A stretch of 32,790 bases of DNA from Planctomycetota bacterium (GTDB lineage Bacteria; Planctomycetota; UBA1135; UBA2386), in assembly GCA_016795295.1 (NCBI GenBank), contig JAEUHP010000164.1, forward strand, positions 1-32,790. The letters run 5' to 3'. The position numbers and the translations under genes are program-made. Position 1 is the first letter of the stretch. Every line of letters begins with the position of its first letter. The notes below the pieces were generated by a model. That model was not told the origin of the DNA, did not search any database, and was given only the letters and a program-made list of their open reading frames with translations. This document shows positions 24,990 to 32,790 of the stretch, one piece after another.

Positions 24990-26612
24990 TCACAACCCGC
25001 CGATGACACACGACAGCCCGTTGGAGCTGCGATCACGGGGACCGACGAAGTCCGGCAACGCAAAGGACTGCACGCAGAACGGCAGACCCCACCATGACGA
25101 GCCGCCGCCGAGGGGCAGTGCGGTCCACGCCAGGGAAGGCGGCGGAAACGCGGTCATGTCCATCAGCACATCCAAGGAGCAGTAGGCAGAGCAACCGCTG
25201 GGGAAACCGAAGACGTCGAGTCGGAACGGGCGAGGTAAGGTGGAGAAACCCACGTAACCGAGGTGCCACAACGAGGCAGTCGGGATGTTCGAAGTCTCGA
25301 CGCGGAACAGGTTGGGACCCTGCCAGGGTCGCGAACCGCCCAGCGGTGCGAGAGTGAGAGGCAAGACGTCTTGGGCAGGGACGTAGAGTGACAGTAGACC
25401 CGAGAGATCCGTGGGCCCCGGGTCGACACCGGCCCCGTAGCCGACGAGCCAGGGCGTGTTGTTCGGTGGATTGCTGATGGCGAAATCGATGGTGAAGTTG
25501 CCAGAGGATCTGTGGAACGAAAACTCCACCGAGTATCCAGGACCTCCGCCAAGAGGTTGCACGTTCTCGTAGAGCACTCGAATGAGGTATGGCGGAGTTC
25601 CCCCGCCTTCCACCCAGTAGACGCCGCCCCCGCGACTCAGGTCGACGTCGAACCAAGCGCAGTAGTTCGAGAATCCCTGGCTGAGCATGGCTGCCGCGCT
25701 GGGTGGCCCCTGGGTGAGGCCAGAGAACGCGGCGATCTTGCAGTCCTCCCCGACATGGACCTGGCCACCCCAAGCTGCGGTGCCGACGGCCACCTCGCCG
25801 TTGGAGGGAATGGCAAGCGGCGTCATGATGTCTGGATTGACGCGGGAGAAGGTGGCGAGGCTGGGTTCGACCGTCACGACGTAGGGAGCGCCCGCGTTGC
25901 CCATGACGCTGGTCCCTCTCACTCTCTTGCCGGCCAGATCCATGGTGCCGGGCGGGAAAAGCTCGTAGAACGATCGATACTCCGCAAGGCAGCCTTGGCC
26001 GACCGGTGTCACTGTAGCCAAGTTGGGGCACTTGCCTCCCACGGTGTAGCGCAGTGTGGTGTTGACGATGCGCGGCGTGAGCCGCGCCCCCGCAAAGGGC
26101 ACATTCGTCGCCTCCCCGGCCATGAGCTGCAAGTGGATGTTCTGCAACCCAACGGTGGGGGTGAGGCCGCCGTAGAGCGTGCCTGGCGGGTAGGCCAAGC
26201 TGCCATTGGTGTAATGGTGCCGCAGACCGTTGGCCACCACGGCAACGGTCAGAACGCAACCCTGCCCAAGCTCGATCGGGCGATTCAGGTTGAGCGGCGT
26301 CGCCGAGCCAGGAGCCACTGCGGTCACGGGGTTGGCGAGCGACCAGGGTTGCCAGGTTCCTGACGGCGCGAATGGCGACACCGCAGCGCCCAACGCAACG
26401 TAGACGTCGATCGTGCCTGAGACCCCCTGCGGTCCGAGATTGAGGTCGAGGCTCGGGATCGTGACGCCGGAAACATTGACCGCAGCGAGCGTGAAGTAGA
26501 CGGCGCCGCCGATGGAGCCACTGTTGTTGTTGGCAAAGGTGGTCGTCAGCGGGCTCTGGGCGGTGAGCGCAGCAGCTGTCGCGACGAGGATGGAGAAGAG
26601 ACGACGTAGCAT
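24990..26612 (-). CDS. Secreted protein of unknown function, low-G+C island
   Basis: 540 aa. Residues 1-19 form a signal peptide (MLRRLFSILVATAAALTAQ), with ATG 26612 chosen for that reason over an upstream start at 26666. The mature protein is predicted to be all-beta; the N-terminal part (20-190) contains a strand-rich module with IPSLDLNLGPQGVSGTIDVYVALG-like phrasing (residues 52-75). A Cys-rich PVGQGC segment lies at 195-208, and a second beta domain fills the C-terminal half, with Cys near CSAYCSLDVLMDM. I recognise no named domain; the style is that of large planctomycete-type secreted families. Counted stretches give about 60-65% G+C, against about 72% in a line of the upstream glycosyltransferase gene, so the gene may have been acquired or is under different codon selection. 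It ends 78 bases from the convergent GT-C/TPR gene. Confidence 0.78.
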   Translation of the reverse strand: MLRRLFSILVATAAALTAQSPLTTTFANNNSGSIGGAVYFTLAAVNVSGVTIPSLDLNLGPQGVSGTIDVYVALGAAVSPFAPSGTWQPWSLANPVTAVAPGSATPLNLNRPIELGQGCVLTVAVVANGLRHHYTNGSLAYPPGTLYGGLTPTVGLQNIHLQLMAGEATNVPFAGARLTPRIVNTTLRYTVGGKCPNLATVTPVGQGCLAEYRSFYELFPPGTMDLAGKRVRGTSVMGNAGAPYVVTVEPSLATFSRVNPDIMTPLAIPSNGEVAVGTAAWGGQVHVGEDCKIAAFSGLTQGPPSAAAMLSQGFSNYCAWFDVDLSRGGGVYWVEGGGTPPYLIRVLYENVQPLGGGPGYSVEFSFHRSSGNFTIDFAISNPPNNTPWLVGYGAGVDPGPTDLSGLLSLYVPAQDVLPLTLAPLGGSRPWQGPNLFRVETSNIPTASLWHLGYVGFSTLPRPFRLDVFGFPSGCSAYCSLDVLMDMTAFPPPSLAWTALPLGGGSSWWGLPFCVQSFALPDFVGPRDRSSNGLSCVIGGL

Positions 26613-26653
26613 GATCGCGCCTGGCCGTTCTGGCCCTTGGGGTGGAGGGTGGC

Positions 26654-26679
26654 GGCCGCGCCCCACTGCGGGGGCGGCC
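26654..26679. promoter_or_regulatory. Strong hairpin in the 5' leader of the secreted protein gene
   Basis: The arms 26654-26664 (GGCCGCGCCCC) and 26671-26679 (GGGGCGGCC) pair over nine base pairs with a two-base bulge and a six-base loop. The element lies 42-67 bases upstream of the minus-strand ATG at 26612 and about 195 bases after the stop of the next upstream minus-strand gene. It may be a terminator for that gene or a leader structure. The rest of the 261-base gap shows nothing further that I can support. Confidence 0.35.
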
Positions 26680-26873
26680 CATCCAACCGATCAGTGACAG
26701 CGGAGAGCCCGGCTGGACACGAATTCCCAAGATCCTCGTGGGGCAGCGCCAAACCCCAAGCTGACGGGCACAGCAGCCCATTCCGCCGCGGTGGCCGCAG
26801 GCCAGCACGGTCCGACCCCACCGAACCGCCGACGGCAACTTCCACACTCGGCCGCAGCCGCGCTCGGCGACAC

Positions 26874-28301
26874 TCAGCGCGCCGTCCAGCGCACGAAGGT
26901 GCCGACCGCCGCGTCATAGCGCCACACCGGCAGCGCCGGATCGGCAGCCAAGCCGCTGAGCTCGGCCGCGTCGACCGCGCGGTGGTCCGAAGTGGTCCAG
27001 CACCTCGGCACGCGCAACAACAGCCATGGCCCATCGATCCCGCGCGCCGCGAGGGCTTCGGCCAGGCCCCAGTTGGCGACCGGGATGTCGTTGTCGCCCC
27101 CCACATGGTCCGGAGCGTCCACCAGCGCGACGCGTTGGCCGGGGCCAGCCGCAGCACGCGCCGCAGCGGCTCCATCGCCAAGGCGCTGCAGCAGCTGACC
27201 AGCCTTTTGCAGCTCCCGGATGTCGACAGCGTGATCGAAGGCCCACAACGCCCCCACCAAGACCGGCACCCCCCAAACCCGCAGCGCCCCGCCCACTCGG
27301 TCGATGCTGCGCGCCAGCGCGATCGCCAGCAGCGCCGCCCCGAAGTACGCGTAGCGACCGACGAACCCCGTCGTCGCAACCGGCAGCACGAGGTCGAGCG
27401 GCACGATGGCCAGCAGCCAACGCGTCGTCGCGTCGCCGCGCCAGAATGCCCATGCCCAGGCGCCGGCAAGTCCGGCAACCGCGGCACCCCCGAGGACGAG
27501 CCCGGCCCCGCCGCTGCGCAGGCCGTCGAGTGCCGGCAGCCGCAACCACTCCGGCGCGAACGCGAGCACTGCCCGCGCGACGTTCGCCGCAATCGCCCCG
27601 CCCTGCGCCGCACCGTGGTAGCTGCGCTGTTGCAGCACTCCGACATAGAACGCGTAGCCAGCCGCCAGCAGCACGAACCCGAGCAGCATTGGCTGGCGGA
27701 GCGCTGCGCAGGCGGCCCTGGCGCGCTGCAGCAGGGTCCCCGAAGCGAGCGCGACCAGCCCGAGGCCGACGACCACCGGCGCGATCACGCAACTCTGATG
27801 GAAGCCGAGGGCGATCGCGAGCACCGCGACCATGCCCGCACCCAAAGCCGCCGACGGTCGCTGAGACCAGGCCACCGCCGCCCAGCTGAGCCACAACAGA
27901 CAGCAGGTGCGTGCCGGACCGCTGACCGCGGCGAGCCAAGTCAGGCCTTTGGCGCTCGGCCAGGCCAGAAACAGCAGCATGGCGCACCACGCCGCACGCC
28001 GCGAGGCACCCAGCCGCACGGTGATGGCAAACACCAGCAGAGCGGCCCCGACGTGGCAACCGAAGGTCACGGCGCGACCGACGGCAGGTTCGGCGCCGAC
28101 ACGATCGAACAGCCAGAACCCGAGATGCTGCAGCGGCCGAAACGGCACCAGCGCCGGATCGAACGCGCTCGCCGGTCCGGCGAAGCCACGTACCAGCGCC
28201 AATTGCGTCCAGCTCTCCGAGAGCAACGGCATGCCGGCCACCGCCGCCCAAGCAGCGGCGACGACGGCAAGCACGACCACGGCGGGAGCGAACCGCGTCA
28301 T
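26874..28301 (-). CDS. Polytopic membrane protein, probable GT-C-type glycosyltransferase
   Basis: 475 aa with about ten to eleven hydrophobic segments and a soluble C-terminus of about 100 residues. The first loop contains LLSESWTQL and then FDPALVPFRPLQHLGFWLF (47-65), where the FRPLQ phrase (54-58) is typical of GT-C/PMT_2-like membrane enzymes with a large N-terminal loop; an acidic catalytic residue could be E29, as the usual Asp is not obvious. The ATG overlaps the stop of the GT2 gene by four bases (ATGA), so the two proteins are made together. Pairs of a GtrB-like GT2 and a polytopic partner are known to make and then use a polyprenyl-phosphate sugar, which is the most likely role here (inference). 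A flippase or an uncharacterised membrane protein is an alternative. Confidence 0.75.
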   Translation of the reverse strand: MTRFAPAVVVLAVVAAAWAAVAGMPLLSESWTQLALVRGFAGPASAFDPALVPFRPLQHLGFWLFDRVGAEPAVGRAVTFGCHVGAALLVFAITVRLGASRRAAWCAMLLFLAWPSAKGLTWLAAVSGPARTCCLLWLSWAAVAWSQRPSAALGAGMVAVLAIALGFHQSCVIAPVVVGLGLVALASGTLLQRARAACAALRQPMLLGFVLLAAGYAFYVGVLQQRSYHGAAQGGAIAANVARAVLAFAPEWLRLPALDGLRSGGAGLVLGGAAVAGLAGAWAWAFWRGDATTRWLLAIVPLDLVLPVATTGFVGRYAYFGAALLAIALARSIDRVGGALRVWGVPVLVGALWAFDHAVDIRELQKAGQLLQRLGDGAAAARAAAGPGQRVALVDAPDHVGGDNDIPVANWGLAEALAARGIDGPWLLLRVPRCWTTSDHRAVDAAELSGLAADPALPVWRYDAAVGTFVRWTAR

Positions 28302-29257
28302 CGCCGCGCCTCCGGCGGGACGTCGCGGCGCAGCACGTAGAGCGGGCGGCCCTTGGCCTGTTCGAACACGCGGCCGAGGTAGGCACCGAGCACCCCGATG
28401 AACACGATCTGCAGGCCACCGAGGATCAAGACCACCGAGATCAGCGACGGCCAGCCGGCGACGACGTCACCCGTCCACAGCGCCTTGCCGAGCACGTAGG
28501 CGAGGTAGAGCGCGCCGAGCACGGCGACGGCGCAGCCGACCCAGATCGCCAGCCGCATCGGCGCCGTCGAAAAGCCGAGCATGCCGTCGACGGCGAGCGC
28601 CACGCGCTTCCGCCAACTGAACTTCGTGGTGCCAGCAGCGCGCGCCGGTGCATCGAAGTCGAGGAACCGGCGGCGGAAACCCACCCACGCCAGCATGCCG
28701 CGCAGCATGCGGTGGCGCTCCGGCATCGCGACGAGCTGGTCGCGCACCCGCTTCGTCAGCAGGCAGAAGTCGGCGGCGGACGGCTCGATCGGCACCTCGG
28801 ACAACCGATTCAGCAGCCAGTAGAAGCCGCGCGAAGTGACGCGCTGCAGCCAGGGCGCGGCGGTGCGGCGACGGATCGTCGACACGATGTCGCAGCCTTC
28901 GCGCCACTTCGCGAGCAGCGCCGGGAGCAGTGCCGGCGGGTGCTGCAGGTCGGAGTCCATCAGCACGACGAGATCGCCCCGGGCGTGGTCGAGGCCGGCA
29001 CTGAGGGCGATCTGGTGGCCGAAGTTGCGCGACAACGCCACCGGCCGCAACCGCGCGTCCTCGGCGGCCAGCCGGTCGAGCGCGGCGAGCGTGCCGTCGC
29101 GGCTGCCGTCGTCGACGAGCACCATCTCATGGTCGAACTCCGGCAGCGTGGCGAGCACCCGCTGCAGTTCGCGTACGAACAACTCGATCGCGCTCTCTTC
29201 GTTGAAGCATGGCGCGACGACGCTCAGCAGCAGGCGGGGGGCGGCGGCAGCTGGCAT
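28298..29257 (-). CDS. GT2-family polyprenyl-phosphate glycosyltransferase (GtrB/DPM-like)
   Basis: 319 aa. The N-terminal GT-A domain shows VVAPCFNEE (13-21), VLVDDGSRDGT (46-56, D49/D50), ALSRNFGHQIALSAG (74-88) and the metal-binding DSDLQHPP (D101, D103; 101-108). The acceptor region includes MLRGMLAWVGF and KFSWRKRVALAVDGMLGFS, typical of dolichol- or polyprenyl-phosphate mannose/glucose synthases of the GtrB and ArnC group. Two C-terminal transmembrane helices follow (about 225-285). ATG 29257 is chosen over a GTG at 29272 because the family begins close to the LLLSVVAPCFNEE strand. The donor sugar cannot be deduced. It is the first gene of a two-gene unit with the polytopic protein downstream. 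Confidence 0.9.
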   Translation of the reverse strand: MPAAAAPRLLLSVVAPCFNEESAIELFVRELQRVLATLPEFDHEMVLVDDGSRDGTLAALDRLAAEDARLRPVALSRNFGHQIALSAGLDHARGDLVVLMDSDLQHPPALLPALLAKWREGCDIVSTIRRRTAAPWLQRVTSRGFYWLLNRLSEVPIEPSAADFCLLTKRVRDQLVAMPERHRMLRGMLAWVGFRRRFLDFDAPARAAGTTKFSWRKRVALAVDGMLGFSTAPMRLAIWVGCAVAVLGALYLAYVLGKALWTGDVVAGWPSLISVVLILGGLQIVFIGVLGAYLGRVFEQAKGRPLYVLRRDVPPEARR

Positions 29258-29396
29258 GCGTTCGTGCCGCACGCAGCGGCCTCACTAGTGTGCCGTCCCA
29301 ACGAGCGCCGTGCGAGCCACCCCTTGGATTCCTCCCAAGCCGAGACCGGTGCCGTCGCAACGCCCAACCGAACCGCCCGGCGCCCAGACACCGGAT

Positions 29397-31955
29397 TCAA
29401 TACGTTCCCGTGGTCAACACCAGCGCATTCGAGCCACCGAGCCACGTGATGCCTCCGCCCGCACCGAGCTCGGCCTGCAACACCTGGTTGCGGAGCGTCA
29501 CCCCGACCAAAGCCGGATTCAGCGGCAGCGCGAATTGGTGGCTCACCACACCCGCGGCCGGGAACAGCAGGGTTGCCGCATCGGCAGTCGTCAGCAACAG
29601 GCACGCAGGTCCACCCGCCGGGTGCAAAACCGACAGTGGCGTGTTCTGCGGCAAGAGGCCGATCAAGCTCGCAGCCAGCGCGTTGCTGGCCATGCCGGTG
29701 CAGAGATTGCGGTAGGTGCCGCCGAGCCAAGGCAGCCCAGGCGCCGTGAGCGCCATCGCACCCCCGGTCCCCGCACAGCCAGCTCCCACCGGGACGACCT
29801 GGGCTGGACAGGTCGGGGCCACGAGCGCGATGCAGCCCGCCGCCGTCCCGCCGGCGATCGAGAACCCACCCGCCATCGCCAGCCGACCATCCGGCAGCAC
29901 CCCGAATGCCTCGACGCCATGGTTGAGCCCCGAGCCGACCGTCGACCACGCGCTGCCGTTCCAGCGCGCAATGCCGTTCGCGGGGGCGCCACCCGCGGTG
30001 GCGAATTCGCCGCCCGCGACGAGGGTGCCATCGGGCAAGGTCGCGAGGGCCCAGACGCGATCGAACAAGCCGACCAGCGGCACCGACACACCCGCGCCAA
30101 GCGCCGACCACGACGTGCCGTCCCACTGCGCGACGCGGCTGACACTCACCGACCCAGCCGTACCGAACTCCCCACCCGCGACCAGCCGACCGCCGGGCAA
30201 CACGGTGAGTGCATAGATCGTGGAGTTGAAGCCAGTACCCACCGGCGACCAGGCGCTGCCGTTCCAGCTGGCGATGTACCGCACCGCGGTACCACCCGCC
30301 ACCGTGAAGGACCCGCCCGCGACGAGTTCGCCATTCGGCAGTACCGCCAGGGCCCGCACGTCGCCGGCCCGCGGCTGCGAGGTCGAGTTGATGATCCCGG
30401 TGCCCAGGGGCGACCAAGCGGCACCGTCCCAGCGCGCGATGCCCATCGCCGGCACGCCACCCACATTGCTGAAAGGGCCGCCGACGACGAGGTCCCCGTT
30501 CGGCAGCTCGACCATCGCCTTCACCTCGCGGTCCAAAGTGCCAAAGGTCGTCCAACTGGCGCCGTCCCAACGAGCCACGCGAAACGCGAGCGAGGTGCCC
30601 CCGGCCGGCGACCAACCGGCCGCGACCAAGTGGCCGTTCGACAGCGCCAACAAGGCCGAGACCACGTCGTCGCGGCTCGGGCCGAACCCGGTGCCGAGCG
30701 CCGACCAACTGGATCCCGACCAGCGCGCCGGCGTCGGGATGTCCGGACCACCAGGCACCGCCATCCGGCAACCGACGACGACGTCGCCAGCGCGGGTCAC
30801 GGCCATCGTCCGCGCGAACACCACCCCACCGCCGGACGCCCGCCACGCGGAGCCGTCCCAGCGGGCCAGGTTCCGCAACACGTTGCCCCCGGCCGCGGCG
30901 ATCATGCCGCCGATCACGAGGTCGCCGTTGCCGAGCACCGTGAGCGCGCGCACCGTACCATTCGGCAGGCCGCTGCCGAACGGCGCCCATGCCGTGCCAT
31001 TCCACCGCGCCACGGCCCGCAGCGACACGCCGCCGAAGCCCCAGAAGTCCCCGCCGGCGATGATGTCGCCGTTCGGCAGCACGGCAAGCGCGAGCACCCT
31101 ACCGTTGGCGCCCGCACCGGGCGCACCGAGTTCGGTCCAGTTGCTGCCGTCCCACCGGAACGGACTGGCGATGTCCTCGGTACCAGCCAGCAGATCGCCG
31201 TTCGGCATGAGCGCGAGCGAGCGCACCACCGGCAGCCCCGAGCCGAAGGGAGACCACCCGATCCCGTCCCAACGCGCCACCCGCATGGCACTGCTGCCGC
31301 CGGCCTGGGTGAACTGCCCACCGACGACGAGGTCGCCGTTGGGCATCACCAGGAGCGCTTGGACCTGGTTGTTGGTGCCGGAGCCGAGCGGGGACCACGC
31401 CACGCCGTCCCAGCGCGCGATCCGGCTCGCCGGCACCCCACCGGCAGTGGTGAACAGCCCGCCAGCGACCACGTCGCCGCTCGGCAAGACCGCCAGCGCC
31501 TGCACCCGGGCATCCGTTCCAGCGCCAAGGGCGGTCCAAGCCGAACCGTTCCAGCGGGCGACGTTGTTGGCCGGCTGGCCACCTGCCATCGTGAACTGGC
31601 CGCCAACCAGCAGGTCGCCGTTCGGCGCAACGGCGATCGCGTAGACCGTGCCGTTCATCCCCGCACCGAGGGTTCCCCAAACTCCCGTCGCGGGGTCGTA
31701 GGTCGCCACGCGGCTCGCGACGACGGTGCCCGCCACCACGAACTGGCCACCCAAGACCAGGACCGGCGTCGCAGGACCGGCCCCGTCCGGATCCCAGGTG
31801 GCCATCGCGTGGATCTCCTGATCGGTGCCGGGCACGCCGATCGTCGCCTCCCAGCTCGTGGTGCATTGGGCGGCCACCGGTGCCAGCAAGCCGGCGAGTG
31901 CGGCACTGGACCGGAGCACGAGCGCAAGGGCTCGACGCGGGAAGGTGTGGGTCAT
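29397..31955 (-). CDS. Secreted 14-repeat beta-propeller-like protein with conserved C-terminal domain
   Basis: 852 aa. A signal peptide (1-30, ending APVAAQ) is followed by about 14 tandem repeats of roughly 47 residues (49-712). The consensus reads like VxALAVLPNGDLVVGG, then FTxAGGxPA, then ARWDGxAWSPLGSG, which is a known propeller-forming or delta-60-like repeat found in large secreted proteins. Repeat 5 is shortened and repeats 7-8 are divergent. Residues 713-852 are a different module beginning with CPAQVVPVGAGC, rich in Gly and Leu, which I take to be a conserved C-terminal surface or sorting domain. Fourteen repeats would suit two seven-bladed propellers (inference). No enzymatic residues are evident; adhesion or binding is the likely role. 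It is 139 bases upstream of the GT2 gene on the same strand. Confidence 0.85.
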   Translation of the reverse strand: MTHTFPRRALALVLRSSAALAGLLAPVAAQCTTSWEATIGVPGTDQEIHAMATWDPDGAGPATPVLVLGGQFVVAGTVVASRVATYDPATGVWGTLGAGMNGTVYAIAVAPNGDLLVGGQFTMAGGQPANNVARWNGSAWTALGAGTDARVQALAVLPSGDVVAGGLFTTAGGVPASRIARWDGVAWSPLGSGTNNQVQALLVMPNGDLVVGGQFTQAGGSSAMRVARWDGIGWSPFGSGLPVVRSLALMPNGDLLAGTEDIASPFRWDGSNWTELGAPGAGANGRVLALAVLPNGDIIAGGDFWGFGGVSLRAVARWNGTAWAPFGSGLPNGTVRALTVLGNGDLVIGGMIAAAGGNVLRNLARWDGSAWRASGGGVVFARTMAVTRAGDVVVGCRMAVPGGPDIPTPARWSGSSWSALGTGFGPSRDDVVSALLALSNGHLVAAGWSPAGGTSLAFRVARWDGASWTTFGTLDREVKAMVELPNGDLVVGGPFSNVGGVPAMGIARWDGAAWSPLGTGIINSTSQPRAGDVRALAVLPNGELVAGGSFTVAGGTAVRYIASWNGSAWSPVGTGFNSTIYALTVLPGGRLVAGGEFGTAGSVSVSRVAQWDGTSWSALGAGVSVPLVGLFDRVWALATLPDGTLVAGGEFATAGGAPANGIARWNGSAWSTVGSGLNHGVEAFGVLPDGRLAMAGGFSIAGGTAAGCIALVAPTCPAQVVPVGAGCAGTGGAMALTAPGLPWLGGTYRNLCTGMASNALAASLIGLLPQNTPLSVLHPAGGPACLLLTTADAATLLFPAAGVVSHQFALPLNPALVGVTLRNQVLQAELGAGGGITWLGGSNALVLTTGTY
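29820..31811 (-). repeat. Tandem array of about 14 coding repeats (~141 bp each)
   Basis: The coding region for residues 49-712 is built from tandem units of about 47 codons. Phrases recur almost unchanged at DNA level: on the plus strand 'cgccgttcggca' and 'gcgccgaccac' or 'ccgtcccagcg' return at regular distance. The units differ by 30% or more, so the array is old rather than a recent expansion. Confidence 0.85.
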
Positions 31956-32067
31956 GCTCTGCTGGAAGCCAAGTCTATCCTAGGCATCGGCGCCCGCCGA
32001 CCACCCAGCGGCGCAGCCGCCCGAGATGCGGCGGCGAGCATGGGCGACCGGGCGGCGGCCTCAGGGC

Positions 32068-32508
32068 CTACTCTCGGGTCAGGTCGAAGGTCGTCCCGGC
32101 GCCGGGGCCTTCGATGTAGTCCTGCTTGAAGTTGCGCCCGTCGACCCGCAACTCGCCGCTGGACACAGTGTTCGGGTCCTCCCCGAGGCTTCGCCACGTA
32201 TAGCGATGACCCTGCCGCACGGCGATGAAGTGGGCATTGGGATCTCGGCGCACCACCGGGCCACGGCCGTAATCGACGGTCGTGACGCCCCAGTAGTAGC
32301 CGAGGTTCATGGGCAAATCGACATAGACCCAGGTGATGCGAGTCACGGCGCCCTCGATGGGCGGTTCGCCTTCCCAGGTCACCTTGAACGTGCCCACCAG
32401 GGGGTCCGCCGTCGCCGGGGGCGGCGGCGGAGGCGTCTGGCCGAGGACCGGCTGGACGAACGAGGAGATGCCGAACAGGAGCAGCAGGAGGGCCTGGAGG
32501 AGGTGCAT
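32068..32508 (-). CDS. Small secreted protein of unknown function
   Basis: 146 aa. Residues 1-24 form a signal peptide (MHLLQALLLLLFGISSFVQP, then VLGQ). A Pro run (26-31) and a beta-rich module follow, starting LVGTFKVTWEGEPPIEG, with several aromatic residues (YVDLPMNLGYYWGVTTVDYG). ATG 32508 is chosen because the frame upstream to 32775 lacks protein-like composition. Similar short modules beginning 'LxGxW/F' occur at the C-terminus of the transglutaminase-like protein in this window, but the match is too weak to claim homology. It is followed 112 bases later by the propeller gene on the same strand; function is unknown. Confidence 0.65.
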   Translation of the reverse strand: MHLLQALLLLLFGISSFVQPVLGQTPPPPPPATADPLVGTFKVTWEGEPPIEGAVTRITWVYVDLPMNLGYYWGVTTVDYGRGPVVRRDPNAHFIAVRQGHRYTWRSLGEDPNTVSSGELRVDGRNFKQDYIEGPGAGTTFDLTRE

Positions 32509-32790
32509 TGGGCTGAGGTTCGTGAGGACGACCAAGGACAGGTGCGAGCAGCCGCGCTGCCCGGCCGCCGGTCTCGTCTGCCGACGCCTCGATCGTCGGG
32601 AAAAATCCGCGCAGTGCGTTGGGCGCCGCCAACCCGAACGGGCGCGGTTCGCGCGGCAGCGGCCAAGCGCGCACAGGAAAGGAAGTTGGCCGCCCCTGGA
32701 GCCGTGGTCCGCGGTAGGCTCGACCTTCGGCCGAGCGTACTCGCCATGCGGCCCACCCCAAGCCATCCAGAGCACCGCCGATGGACGACA
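32509..32790. other. Terminal stretch without a supported gene
   Basis: The region upstream of the small secreted protein gene. An ATG on the plus strand at 32746 opens a frame that reaches the window edge after 15 codons; this is too short to judge. I see no repeat, terminator or RNA gene here. Confidence 0.4.

Noticed and set aside
29820..31811. Regularly spaced repeats considered as a CRISPR-like array
   Set aside because: Units are about 141 bp, diverged, in frame and translate into a protein repeat; no short identical repeats with unique spacers.
29310..32129. 939-residue open frame on the plus strand opposite the propeller gene
   Set aside because: Arg/Ala/Pro/Thr-rich mirror of the tandem repeats; the minus-strand frame has signal peptide and consistent repeat structure.
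32746..32790. Possible start of a plus-strand gene at the right edge
   Set aside because: Only 15 codons remain before the window ends, with no ribosome binding site and no recognisable sequence.
1..32790. Search for tRNA, rRNA, riboswitches, insertion sequences and attachment sites
   Set aside because: No cloverleaf with a matching TTCGA arm, no rRNA signature, no transposase and no flanking direct repeats were found by eye.

Overview
The window is dense, very GC-rich bacterial chromosome (about 70% G+C or more by eye) with 21 protein genes that I accept. There are no RNA genes, insertion sequences or CRISPR arrays, and no gene-free stretch longer than about 280 bases. The mix of families suggests Planctomycetota or a similar deep-branching, surface-protein-rich lineage: FG-GAP/ASPIC-UnbV lipoprotein, CotH-VTC-DUF4956 cluster, TPR-fused GT-C enzyme, 14-repeat propeller protein, and secreted proteins sharing a Cys-Pro...PVGxGC motif. 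The phylum is inference; there is no marker gene here.

Left part (1-8070, + strand): a NYN nuclease-like protein with an OST-HTH domain (start probably outside the window), a POT-family peptide transporter, then a tight run: mannose-6-phosphate isomerase, RsuA/RluB-type pseudouridine synthase, an active M16 peptidase, an inactive M16 partner and a Nif3-like protein. Four of these five genes overlap by 1-4 bases (manA/pseudouridine synthase/M16/M16), so translation is probably coupled.

Middle (8084-16635, - strand): reading in the direction of transcription, an AI-2E-type permease, a DUF4956 membrane protein, a CotH-like protein fused to a parallel beta-helix, a VTC (polyphosphate-polymerase fold) protein, then after a 206-base gap a secreted transglutaminase-like protein and a small lipoprotein. 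The DUF4956-CotH-VTC trio is the best candidate for a poorly described system: a membrane protein, an extracytoplasmic kinase-fold protein and a triphosphate-tunnel enzyme made from one transcript.

Right-middle (16754-24911): an FG-GAP/ASPIC lipoprotein, an EboF-like alkaline-phosphatase-superfamily protein without other ebo genes nearby, a minus-strand YkgJ-type cysteine-cluster protein, a secreted protein with a thioredoxin-like N-terminus lacking CxxC, and a GT-C glycosyltransferase fused to TPRs.

Right end (24990-32508, all - strand): two secreted surface-type proteins flank a GT2/GT-C membrane pair that probably transfers a lipid-linked sugar, followed by a short secreted protein. The secreted protein at 24990-26612 has noticeably lower G+C than its neighbours. 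The last 282 bases hold no gene I can support.
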